Counted from the first letter of the stretch, positions 1 to 6,735 are shown. The stretch: 13,990 nt of DNA from Dysgonamonadaceae bacterium (GCA_031258895.1 JAIRMF010000083.1:1-13990); one strand, 5' to 3'. Made by a program: numbers and translations. The notes: generated by a model not told the origin, from the letters alone.

Positions 1-2
1 AA

Positions 3-281
3 ATAGCCTCGGGGAGGTCTTGTTTCGATGGCAAGACATGCAAGAAGCGTTCGAGACGTTCTTGTTGCGATAGCAAGATAGGTAAGAAGTGTGCAGGATG
101 GTCTTGTTGCGATAGCAAAATAGGAATGAAATGTGCAGCGCTATCTTGTTGCGATAGCAAAACAGGAATGAAATGTTCAAAGAGGTTTACTGCAACAAAC
201 CCCTATCACTCGTTTAATGTGAAGGCTTTAATATCGTATCCTCGTTCGGTACTGATTGCCTCGGGTCGCACGCGGCATTAA
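3..281 (+). other. Open frame across the 42-bp repeats, possibly a partial Cys/Lys-rich repeat protein
   Basis: This frame is open from the left edge to a TAA at 279-281. It translates the repeats as a 14-residue unit of the form SCCDSKxGxKCxxx, followed by a 31-residue non-repeated tail ending in IASGRTRH. No start codon is visible because the frame enters from outside. The minus strand is also open here, reading a unit like HFIPILLSQQ, but with no ATG after its upstream stop. Differences between units fall partly at third codon positions in both readings, because the wobble positions of the two frames coincide, so they do not reveal the coding strand. It could be the end of a real protein or simply a non-coding repeat. 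I lean to non-coding. Confidence 0.25.
18..185. repeat. Four 42-bp tandem repeats with a short palindromic core
   Basis: Four units start at 18, 60, 102 and 144, each exactly 42 bp with no indels. Units 2-4 share TCTTGTTGCGATAGCAA at their start; unit 1 is diverged (TCTTGTTTCGATGGCAA). Each of units 2-4 has an inverted repeat TTGC-GATA-GCAA (65-76, 107-118, 149-160). The second half of each unit is more variable. The period is 14 codons and also about four turns of B-DNA. The array stays open in a frame on both strands, so either a coding or a protein-binding explanation is possible. It may continue to the left of the window. The repeat itself is certain; its role is unknown. Confidence 0.85.
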
Positions 282-313
282 AATGGAACAGTGTCGAAGC
301 ATGTGTGATGGAC

Positions 314-346
314 AAAAAAAAAGGAGATTGCTCAACACAACCTCCT
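314..346 (-). terminator. Rho-independent terminator of pnp
   Basis: Read on the minus strand, a 9-bp stem AGGAGGTTG/CAATCTCCT (one G-U pair) closes a 7-base loop (TGTTGAG) and is followed directly by a run of eight or more T. It lies about 40 bases after the pnp stop codon and is the cleanest terminator in the window. No other gene could use it in this direction. Confidence 0.88.
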
Positions 347-385
347 CCTCATTGTCTTTCAGTGAACCGACAGGCCCCAAACGTC

Positions 386-2656
386 CTACCGCCGCCTGAA
401 ACCACCGCGATCACCACGCTCGCCGCGATCTCCACGGTCGTAACGCTCGCCGCGATCGCCACGATCATTTCGATCGCTACGCTCAGGCCGAACCGGACGA
501 CGCTCCGGCTCTACATACCCCTCCGGCCTCTCCATCAAAACCCGTCGAGAAAGCCGGAACTTGCCCGTCTTAGGATCGACTTCCAGCAGCTTGACCGAAA
601 TCTTATCGCCCTCCTTCAATCCAAGCTCCTCGACCGATTCAAGACGCCGCCAGTCAAGCTCCGAAATGTGCAGCAAACCCTCCTTGCCGGGCAGAAACTC
701 CACAAAAGCGCCGTACGCCATGATAGACCGTATCGTGCCCTCGTAAACCTTCCCCACCTCCGGAACGGCAACAATCCCCCGCACACGAGCCAACGCCGAC
801 TCTATCGAGTCCCTGCAAGTAGCGGATATTTCCACGCGACCAACCGTGCGGCCGCCTTCCTCAATCTCCTCTATCGAAATGGTCGCGCCGGTCTCCTCCT
901 GTATCCCCTGTATGATCTTGCCGCCAGGGCCAATCACCGCTCCGATAAACTCCTTGTCGATAACCAACACCTCAATACGAGGCGCATGCGGCTTCAAGTC
1001 CGGACGAGGCGCCGGCAGCGTCTCCAGTAACTTGCCCATGATGTGAAGACGACCCGCCTTCGCCTGCGTAAGAGCCGTCTCAAGTATCTCGTAGGAAAGC
1101 CCGTCAACCTTTATATCCATCTGAGTGGCCGTAATGCCGTCGAGCGTCCCCGTTACCTTGAAATCCATGTCCCCCAAATGATCCTCGTCCCCAAGAATGT
1201 CCGAAAGAACCGCAAAGTTAGAACCGCCCTTCTCCGAAATTAATCCCATCGCAATGCCCGCAACAGGCTTACTGATACTCACACCGGCGTCCATCAAGGC
1301 AAGCGTGCCGGCGCAAACGGTGGCCATAGACGACGAACCGTTCGATTCTAAAATATCGGAAACAATACGGATCACGTAAGGATAGTCATCCGGGATAACC
1401 TGCTTCAATGCACGATATGCAAGATTGCCGTGCCCAACTTCCCGACGGCCCGTCCCACGCGACGGCCGAGCCTCGCCGGTCGAAAACGGTGGGAAATTGT
1501 AATGCAGCAAAAACCGATCCTTGCCCCGTACCAACGCATCGTCAACAATCTTCTCGTCAGACTTCGTACCCAACGTCACAGACGTCAACGACTGAGTCTC
1601 CCCACGAGTGAAAATCGCCGAACCGTGAGGCCCCGGCAAGTAACCAACCTCACTCCATATAGGACGTATCTCGGTCGTGCTCCGCCCGTCAAGACGCTTC
1701 CCCTCGTCAAGAATGGAACGACGCATCGCCTCCTTCTCAACACCATGATAATAACGGGCAATAAGCGGCTTCTTCTTCGCAAGCTCCTCCTCGCTCAAGC
1801 CGAGAGACTCGATATAGTTCTCCATAACCTTCCCGAAATTCTCCGAACGGGAGTGTTTGTCGGTGTTACAGGCCGTCGCAAGCTCATACGCCTGCCTGTA
1901 CGTCTTGTCCCAAACATCCTTCTTCAACTCCTCGTCGTTCTCCTCATGACAGTAAACGCGCTTCTCCGTCTTGCCGGCCTCAGCCATAAGATCGAGCTGC
2001 GCCCGACAGTGAACCTTGATAGCCTCGTGGGCAACCTTCATCGCCTCAAGCAAATCGTCCTCGGTCACCTCCTTCATCTCGCCCTCCACCATCATGATGT
2101 TGTCAAGGGTGGCGGCGACAATAATATCCATGTCGGCGTCTTCAAGCTGCGTAAATGTGGGGTTCACAACATATTTCCCGTCAATGCGGGCAACACGAAC
2201 CTCGGAAATAGGCCCGCCGAAAGGAACATCGGACACGGCAAGCGCAGCGGAAGCCGCAAGGCCCGCTAAAGCGTCGGGCATGTCAACACCGTCGGACGAA
2301 TAGAGCGTGACATTGACAAACGTTTCCGCATGGTAATCCTCCGGAAACAGCGGACGCAAGGCCCTGTCAACAAGACGCGAAACAAGAATCTCATAGTCCG
2401 ACGGCCGGCCTTCGCGACGGGTAAAACCTCCCGGAAAACGACCGCTGGAAGCAAATTTTTCCTTGTAATCAACGGAGAGCGGCATAAAATCCGTGCCGGG
2501 CGCCGCGTCCTTAGCCGAACAGACCGTAGCCAGCAGCATGGTGTTACCCATCGTTAACATAACAGCGCCGTCAGCCTGCTTGGCAAGCTTCCCGGTCTCA
2601 AGAGTGATGATCCGTCCGTCACCCAGCGTAATTTCTTTTTTGATAGCTTTTAACAT
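386..2656 (-). CDS. pnp: Polyribonucleotide nucleotidyltransferase (PNPase)
   Basis: This is the phosphorolytic 3'-5' exoribonuclease that degrades RNA to nucleoside diphosphates and acts as a trimer in RNA turnover. The 756-residue protein shows the full family order: a first RNase PH-like core (about 10-220), a helical linker (about 240-310), a second RNase PH core (about 320-540), a KH domain (about 557-620, with the loop VIGPGGK at 574-580) and an S1 domain (about 633-706). In the second core, GTGRREVGHGN (401-411) and GDEDHLGDMDFK (489-500) carry the conserved phosphate- and metal-binding residues. The last 40 residues form an Arg/Asp/Gly-rich tail of RGD and RGE units (about 719-756), absent from E. 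coli PNPase and probably disordered and RNA-binding. The start ATG follows a leader with a hairpin and a TAnnTTTG promoter. The gene is transcribed alone and ends at a strong terminator. Confidence 0.98.
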   Translation of the reverse strand: MLKAIKKEITLGDGRIITLETGKLAKQADGAVMLTMGNTMLLATVCSAKDAAPGTDFMPLSVDYKEKFASSGRFPGGFTRREGRPSDYEILVSRLVDRALRPLFPEDYHAETFVNVTLYSSDGVDMPDALAGLAASAALAVSDVPFGGPISEVRVARIDGKYVVNPTFTQLEDADMDIIVAATLDNIMMVEGEMKEVTEDDLLEAMKVAHEAIKVHCRAQLDLMAEAGKTEKRVYCHEENDEELKKDVWDKTYRQAYELATACNTDKHSRSENFGKVMENYIESLGLSEEELAKKKPLIARYYHGVEKEAMRRSILDEGKRLDGRSTTEIRPIWSEVGYLPGPHGSAIFTRGETQSLTSVTLGTKSDEKIVDDALVRGKDRFLLHYNFPPFSTGEARPSRGTGRREVGHGNLAYRALKQVIPDDYPYVIRIVSDILESNGSSSMATVCAGTLALMDAGVSISKPVAGIAMGLISEKGGSNFAVLSDILGDEDHLGDMDFKVTGTLDGITATQMDIKVDGLSYEILETALTQAKAGRLHIMGKLLETLPAPRPDLKPHAPRIEVLVIDKEFIGAVIGPGGKIIQGIQEETGATISIEEIEEGGRTVGRVEISATCRDSIESALARVRGIVAVPEVGKVYEGTIRSIMAYGAFVEFLPGKEGLLHISELDWRRLESVEELGLKEGDKISVKLLEVDPKTGKFRLSRRVLMERPEGYVEPERRPVRPERSDRNDRGDRGERYDRGDRGERGDRGGFRRR

Positions 2657-2674
2657 AAAATTTGGTTGATATTT

Positions 2675-2691
2675 GGCAGCGATTTGCCGCC
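2675..2691 (-). promoter_or_regulatory. Hairpin in the pnp leader
   Basis: On the minus strand GGCGGC-AAATC-GCTGCC can form a 6-bp stem with one G-U pair and a 5-base loop. It ends 18 bases before the pnp start codon, within a predicted leader of about 60 bases. In E. coli, pnp is known to be autoregulated through a leader hairpin processed by RNase III; a similar role here is inference only. Confidence 0.4.
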
Positions 2692-2720
2692 TGTTTCTTT
2701 AAATCCGTACAAAAATCGTG

Positions 2721-2728
2721 CAAAGGTA
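2721..2728 (-). promoter_or_regulatory. Promoter -7 element for pnp
   Basis: TACCTTTG on the minus strand matches the Bacteroidota -7 consensus TAnnTTTG exactly and is placed to give a leader of about 60 bases for pnp. I see no good TTG element 19-21 bases upstream, so the -33 half is weak or absent. Confidence 0.6.
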
Positions 2729-2751
2729 CAAAAAATACAGGAAATATGTTG

Positions 2752-2759
2752 TATCTTTG
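2752..2759 (+). promoter_or_regulatory. Promoter -7 element for rseP
   Basis: TATCTTTG matches TAnnTTTG on the plus strand. Transcription would begin near 2766, which places the rseP start at 2799 rather than at the earlier in-frame ATG at 2718. It lies back to back with the pnp promoter, with about 23 bases between the two -7 elements. Confidence 0.55.
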
Positions 2760-2798
2760 TCGCGTTTTTTTACCAATCCAATAATTCATAGCATAAAC

Positions 2799-4103
2799 AT
2801 GGAGACTATATTAATAAAAGCGTTGCAACTTGTTTTGAGTCTTTCTATCCTCGTCATTGTTCACGAGTTCGGGCATTTCATTTTTGCCAGAGTGTTCAAG
2901 GTAAGGGTAGATAAGTTTTATTTATTCTTCGATCCGTGGTTCGCTCTTTTCAGATACAAGCCTCGCAAAGGGGACACCGAATACGGCGTCGGCTGGGTGC
3001 CTCTGGGCGGTTACGTGAAGATTTCGGGGATGATTGACGAGAGCATGGATAAAGAGTTTCTTAAGAATCCGCCTCAGCCCTGGGAGTTTCGTACCAAACC
3101 GGCATGGCAACGGTTATTGATAATGGTTGGCGGCGTTTTGATGAACTTTGCGCTGGCGTTTTTCATCTACTCGCTCATTGCGTTTAAGTGGGGGGACAAT
3201 TACATTCCGATGGACAAAACTCCGCTTTATTTTGGGGATGTGGCGCAGGAGGTCGGGTTTCGCGACGGCGATATATTATTGAAGGCGGACGGAAAACGAC
3301 TGACCCGTTATGACGAACTTGACCTTTTCCGTACGATTGAGGCGGAGGAGGTAACTCTTTTGCGTGGGGGAGAGGAGTTGACGGTAGTTTTGCCGGAGGA
3401 TTTTGAGATGAGGGTTATCACTTCCAGGTCTCCGTTTGCCGATTTTCGTTCGGGTGTTGTGGACAGTGTGATTGCGGGCGGATTTGCGGATGAGGCGGGC
3501 TTGCGCAGGGGAGACAGGATAGTTTCTGTCGACGGTCGCCGCACGTGGTCTTTTGCCGCTTTAACGTCGTCTTTGTCGGAGGTTGCCGGTACGGATGTTT
3601 TGTTAGCCGTGTTACGGGACGGAGAGGAGATCGAGCTTGCGGCGCATGTTGATTCGGAGGGCAAGCTGGGATTCACGGTTTTGTCGCCTGCGGTCGGGGT
3701 TTCCGACGGACATAACGTTTTGACTGCGGTTCCGGCCGGTTTAAGGTTGGGGTATCGGAAGTTATCTTTTTACGTGTTACAGTTACGTCTGGTTTTCACT
3801 CGGGAGGGCATTCGTAACATTGGCGGTTTGGGCGCGATAGGCAATTTGTTTCCGTCGAAGTGGAGCTGGCCTGCTTTTTGGGATATGACTGCATTATTAT
3901 CAATCATGTTGGGCGTGATGAACCTGTTGCCTGTTCCTGCTTTGGACGGCGGCCATGTATTATTCACCGTTTACGAGATAATTACGCGTCGCAAGCCGAG
4001 TGAACGATTTCTTGAGAGGGCGCAATATGCGGGCATGTTTCTGTTGATTTTGCTGATGCTCTACGCCAACGGTAACGATATCTTAAGACTGTTCACGAAA
4101 TAA
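2799..4103 (+). CDS. rseP: RseP-type site-2 membrane metalloprotease (M50)
   Basis: This is an intramembrane zinc protease of the RseP/S2P family, which cuts anti-sigma factors and leftover signal peptides within the membrane. From the chosen start it has 434 residues. The zinc motif HEFGH is at 22-26 in the first membrane helix. One or two PDZ-like domains lie in the middle (about 140-300, with a second GLRRGDRI-type segment). The third zinc ligand is in LLPVPALDGGH near 375-386, followed by a last membrane helix. All catalytic elements are present. The frame is open from an ATG at 2718, but that would add 27 basic residues before the first helix and lies upstream of the predicted transcription start, so I use 2799. 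In many Bacteroidota rseP sits beside dxr; here it does not. The downstream gene is convergent with an 18-base gap. Confidence 0.95.
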   Translation: METILIKALQLVLSLSILVIVHEFGHFIFARVFKVRVDKFYLFFDPWFALFRYKPRKGDTEYGVGWVPLGGYVKISGMIDESMDKEFLKNPPQPWEFRTKPAWQRLLIMVGGVLMNFALAFFIYSLIAFKWGDNYIPMDKTPLYFGDVAQEVGFRDGDILLKADGKRLTRYDELDLFRTIEAEEVTLLRGGEELTVVLPEDFEMRVITSRSPFADFRSGVVDSVIAGGFADEAGLRRGDRIVSVDGRRTWSFAALTSSLSEVAGTDVLLAVLRDGEEIELAAHVDSEGKLGFTVLSPAVGVSDGHNVLTAVPAGLRLGYRKLSFYVLQLRLVFTREGIRNIGGLGAIGNLFPSKWSWPAFWDMTALLSIMLGVMNLLPVPALDGGHVLFTVYEIITRRKPSERFLERAQYAGMFLLILLMLYANGNDILRLFTK

Positions 4104-4121
4104 TCTTTTCCTTTAATCTTT

Positions 4122-5468
4122 TTATTCACTTGCGGTACACACAATCCGTATGCCGATGTATGTGTGACGGTAGTACGGTTGAGCGGCGCCGCGATACGAG
4201 ACATGCATGAAGTTATCGGCGGTATCGGCGGTCTCCCAGCTGCCGCCGCGCAGGATGCGATAAGTACTGCTACTGAGCTGCACTTGACCGTCCGGTGTAG
4301 ATGCGGGAAAGCTGCCGCCGTGCCATTCCCAGCACCATTCCCAAAGATTCCCGCTCATATCGTAAAGGTCAAGCTCATTGGTTTCTTTCTGCGCTACGGG
4401 CTTGGTACCGTAAACATTCTTATAATCGCCGGCGCAATCATCGTTGTAGTCGGTTTTGGTGACGGTGTTTCCGGTATACCAGGCAACATCACAAATATCG
4501 TTGCTGCCGGCATAGGTATAATCAGTACCTTGCGGCTGTACGTTTGACTGTCTCTTATTTCCGCCGCGGGCGGCATATTCCCATTCCGTTTCGGTTGGAA
4601 GGCGGTAGCCATTCTTACTGAAATCGCAGACGACAGCGTCCCAATCGGTATTGTTGGTTGTTAAGGTGGGAATGTCGTTGTAATTTAAATTTGCCCAGGC
4701 ATCCGGTGTTGTCAAGTTTTCTATGGTATAACAAATATCCTTGCCTTCAAGAACACTCAACTTGTTACAGTAAGCAATAGCCTGATACCAGTTAACCCCT
4801 TCAACAGGCAAAGCCGAAGTTGCATTACCGTTATTAGCATAGCTGTTCTCATAATTGTTACCGCACTTGAAATGAGACTCATTTTTGCCCGTCACATACT
4901 CAAACTGTGCCTGAGTCACCTCCGTTTCGCTCATCTTAAAGTTTGGGATATTGACGGATTTCCACGAGTCGGACCCCTCAACGTCAATCATCTTCGGGGT
5001 GAGGAACGACGGAAGGTAGTAGTACTTGACGGTCACACTGCCGGTTGTTTTATCCTCGTCAAACGTTATGCTTTTGTCGCCGTGAACGCCTCTCGAAGAG
5101 CCGGACACGAAGAACTCGTACGCCTCGGCGTTCGGGTCGGTTTTGGCGGTAAATGTTTTGCCGCCGTCGCTTGCCGTGACGACGCAGGGAGAAACGTCAG
5201 GAGATGGAGATGCAATGTTTGATTCGAGACAGAGGTCTATCCATTTTGTTCCGTCCCACTTGAAAACGCATTTTCTACTGATGTTGAAGATATGTTCATC
5301 TTCATTGCCGGCTGTTAATGAGGTCTCGTTGGTAACTGTTTTCGAGAGGGAAATAACATTGCCGTTTTTGTCTGTGTACCTTAGCTTCGGCAGTTCTTGC
5401 GCTGCCGCTTTGTTCCCTGCGAACAGACATAACGCAGAGAAAATGATTAAGAAGGATGTTTTTTTCAT
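4122..5468 (-). CDS. Secreted protein with a formylglycine-generating-enzyme (SUMF1/EgtB/PvdO) fold
   Basis: The 448-residue protein begins with a clear signal peptide (KK, then a hydrophobic run, probable cleavage after AAAQ at 21-24), so it is exported. Residues 25-155 are a less conserved region: a short segment around WDGTKWIDLC (71-80), then a beta-rich, possibly Ig-like module. The FGE-type domain covers about 165-448, with ETEVTQAQFEYVTG (181-194), LPVEGVNWYQAIAYCN (220-235), YRLPTETEWEYAARGG (288-303), DMSGNLWEWCWEW (370-382) and RILRGGSW (404-411). In true FGE two catalytic cysteines follow RGGSY; here the matching positions are Thr413 and Asp418, so copper-dependent conversion of sulfatase cysteine is unlikely. 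No sulfatase gene is nearby. It may be a binding or structural member of the family. A promoter about 270 bases upstream leaves a long leader. Confidence 0.88.
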   Translation of the reverse strand: MKKTSFLIIFSALCLFAGNKAAAQELPKLRYTDKNGNVISLSKTVTNETSLTAGNEDEHIFNISRKCVFKWDGTKWIDLCLESNIASPSPDVSPCVVTASDGGKTFTAKTDPNAEAYEFFVSGSSRGVHGDKSITFDEDKTTGSVTVKYYYLPSFLTPKMIDVEGSDSWKSVNIPNFKMSETEVTQAQFEYVTGKNESHFKCGNNYENSYANNGNATSALPVEGVNWYQAIAYCNKLSVLEGKDICYTIENLTTPDAWANLNYNDIPTLTTNNTDWDAVVCDFSKNGYRLPTETEWEYAARGGNKRQSNVQPQGTDYTYAGSNDICDVAWYTGNTVTKTDYNDDCAGDYKNVYGTKPVAQKETNELDLYDMSGNLWEWCWEWHGGSFPASTPDGQVQLSSSTYRILRGGSWETADTADNFMHVSYRGAAQPYYRHTYIGIRIVCTASE

Positions 5469-5741
5469 TGTGGTGGTTATATTTTGGTTTTATAAAAATG
5501 CAAATTAAAAAGGGCAAAGCGTAGCCCCCGTGGGGACGTCCTAACTAACATAAACGCGCTCCCCGGAAACGTTACTGCGCTCCTCAGATTTGTTGTTGTC
5601 CCTGCCGCTCTCGCACGCGGCTTTAGCAGGTAATGTGTGTGTGTGTGTGTGTTAATAAATTATCCGACGCCGCCAAATATTTCGACGTAGTCGGCAATAA
5701 ATTTATGTCTGTATGTGTAGCTGTCATCGTCATAACGGGTG
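5469..5741 (-). promoter_or_regulatory. Long leader of the formylglycine-fold gene, with overlapping hairpins
   Basis: This is the sequence between the predicted promoter (5742-5773) and the start codon at 5468. Read on the minus strand it contains, in order, an AC-repeat tract (5634-5652), a GC-rich hairpin GCCGC/GCGGC (about 5602-5631), CCCC-ACG-GGGG (5525-5535), and GGGC-TACGCTTT-GCCC followed by TTTTT (5507-5527). The last two share the G tract and cannot form together, which resembles an attenuator, but the terminator stem is only 4 bp. The segment 5499-5633 is also open on the plus strand without an ATG. I recognise no known riboswitch. Confidence 0.35.
5634..5652. repeat. Dinucleotide tract (TG)9
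   Basis: Nine consecutive TG units plus one T. The tract lies about 170 bases upstream of the start of the formylglycine-fold gene, inside its predicted leader. Tracts of this kind can change length by slippage. It is not inside any gene I accept. Confidence 0.9.
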
Positions 5742-5773
5742 CAAAGGTAAGTATTGTTTCACAAACAACAAAA
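5742..5773 (-). promoter_or_regulatory. Bacteroidota promoter driving the formylglycine-fold gene
   Basis: On the minus strand TTTTG (5773-5769) and TACCTTTG (5749-5742) are separated by 19 bases. This is the best match in the window to the Bacteroides pattern of a -33 TTTG and a -7 TAnnTTTG. It points toward the gene starting at 5468 and lies just after the stop codon of the gene at 5796. Confidence 0.65.
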
Positions 5774-5795
5774 TCAACAGCGAAAATATCCAAAC

Positions 5796-6275
5796 CTAAC
5801 GCCGGTCGGACTTGTGCTCAAACCGCCGCCTGTCGTTCAATAGCTTCCGCATGAAATTCCGCTCCGCCTCCTGAAAAAGAAAAACTTTCTCCGCAGGAAG
5901 AACATCCAAAAACTTCCGAATGTACTCCATGTTTAACTCCGCCTCCAATAACTGCTTCCGAGCAAACAACTCCACAATCCGACGATAATCAGCCTCAGTA
6001 TGCAACGCGCTATCACGCTCCGACTTCATAAACTCCCTGACCTCGCGCCGATAAGCCCTGTCCAACTCCATCCTCTTATCCCAAAACTCCCTGCACAACG
6101 GCCAAAAAACCTTCCCCTGCTTGCTACTCAATTCCATAGCGCCGGAAATGTACTCAATACGACTGCGCTCAAACTCCTCTAACTCCGCACGACGACGCTC
6201 ATCCCTCTCCCGCTGACCAAAACAGGAAACAGACAAAATCAACACAAAAACCGTGAAAATAATAACCCGACCCAT
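5796..6275 (-). CDS. Spy/CpxP-like helical envelope protein
   Basis: From the chosen start this is a 159-residue exported protein. A signal segment (MGRVIIFTVFVLILSVSCFGQ) precedes a highly charged, almost wholly helical body rich in Arg and Glu. A segment near the C-terminus, LPAEKVFLFQEAERNFMRKLL broken across two short motifs, resembles the LTxxQ-type helix of periplasmic Spy/CpxP stress proteins and the related heavy-metal sensor family. Such proteins often follow sigma/anti-sigma genes in Bacteroidota. The frame extends to an ATG at 6293, only one base after the previous stop. I chose 6275 because a GGAGG lies 8 bases before it and because it avoids an acidic N-terminus before the signal helix. 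The Cys in the signal segment is not in a standard lipobox. Function is inferred from composition and context only. Confidence 0.72.
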   Translation of the reverse strand: MGRVIIFTVFVLILSVSCFGQRERDERRRAELEEFERSRIEYISGAMELSSKQGKVFWPLCREFWDKRMELDRAYRREVREFMKSERDSALHTEADYRRIVELFARKQLLEAELNMEYIRKFLDVLPAEKVFLFQEAERNFMRKLLNDRRRFEHKSDRR

Positions 6276-6294
6276 AAGCCTATCCTCCATCATC

Positions 6295-6687
6295 CTAATT
6301 GCTTAAACCCGCTATCGTGTCCCACAAACAAATGTTCGCCAAATCGTCCTCATAATAATCGTAATAGTCCTCCAAATCAGAGTCAACAGCAAAACGCAAA
6401 ACCCCTCCCGTATACAAAACATCACCGCTAAAACCCGCCGGAAAACCGGTGAAAAGCCTCACCGTAAGAGAAATCCCAATAAACATCGCAGCCATATAAA
6501 CCCACGGCCTCACCTTCCCCCAAAAACCAATAACCTCAACAGGACGAGCTTGACGCTCCGGTAACCGCAACATAAACCCGGAAACAAAACCCTCAAAATA
6601 TCCCTCCGGCACCCTGAACGGATCTCGCTTCTCGATGTCCGCAAGATTAATACCTCTCCTTCCCATATCCTTCTTGACGCTTTTCAT
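6295..6687 (-). CDS. Small single-pass membrane protein, anti-sigma-factor-like
   Basis: A 130-residue protein with the motif DPFRVPEGYFEGF (22-34) and LPER (42-45), a pattern common in small Bacteroidota membrane proteins encoded next to ECF sigma factors. A short cytoplasmic N-terminus is followed by one membrane helix (about 62-80) and an acidic, Tyr-rich periplasmic tail (DLEDYYDYYEDD at 104-115). Its stop is one base from the longest start of the next gene, so the two are cotranscribed and likely act together at the envelope. The sigma factor expected just upstream is missing; comEC is there instead. An inverted repeat abuts the start codon. A second ATG at 6666 is possible. The family link is from motif and context, and binding to a sigma factor is not shown. 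Confidence 0.68.
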   Translation of the reverse strand: MKSVKKDMGRRGINLADIEKRDPFRVPEGYFEGFVSGFMLRLPERQARPVEVIGFWGKVRPWVYMAAMFIGISLTVRLFTGFPAGFSGDVLYTGGVLRFAVDSDLEDYYDYYEDDLANICLWDTIAGLSN

Positions 6688-6716
6688 GTCTATCCACCCC
6701 CAATACGTAGATAGAC
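6688..6716 (-). promoter_or_regulatory. Inverted repeat immediately upstream of a start codon
   Basis: The 7-bp arms GTCTATC (6688-6694) and GATAGAC (6710-6716) match perfectly across 15 bases. In the minus-strand mRNA the hairpin would end on the base before the ATG at 6687 and would hold a G-rich GGGGGTGG stretch in its loop and stem, the only ribosome-binding-like sequence there. It could be a translational control hairpin or an operator; there is no T run to make it a terminator. Confidence 0.45.
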
Positions 6717-6735
6717 AAAGGAAAGTAAAAAAAGT

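Noticed and set aside
1..185. CRISPR array
   Set aside because: The units are direct tandem copies with no unique spacers of regular length between identical repeats, and no cas gene is present.
305..1030. A 241-codon plus-strand frame covering the pnp 3' end
   Set aside because: Antisense to the S1/KH part of PNPase and overlapping the terminator; composition is a by-product of the Arg/Gly/Asp tail codons.
1430..2269. A 279-codon open frame on the plus strand opposite pnp
   Set aside because: It lies wholly antisense to a complete, well-conserved PNPase and its translation shows no family features, only Arg- and Leu-rich shadow sequence.
2718..2798. Longer N-terminus for rseP from an ATG at 2718
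   Set aside because: It would begin upstream of the predicted transcription start and add residues not found before the first RseP helix.
4095..4125. Bidirectional terminator between rseP and the formylglycine-fold gene
   Set aside because: The 18-base gap is T-rich but I can form no meaningful stem there.
5633..5854. A small plus-strand frame beginning MCVCVCVN
   Set aside because: The start is simply the translated TG tract, and the end runs antisense into the Spy-like gene.
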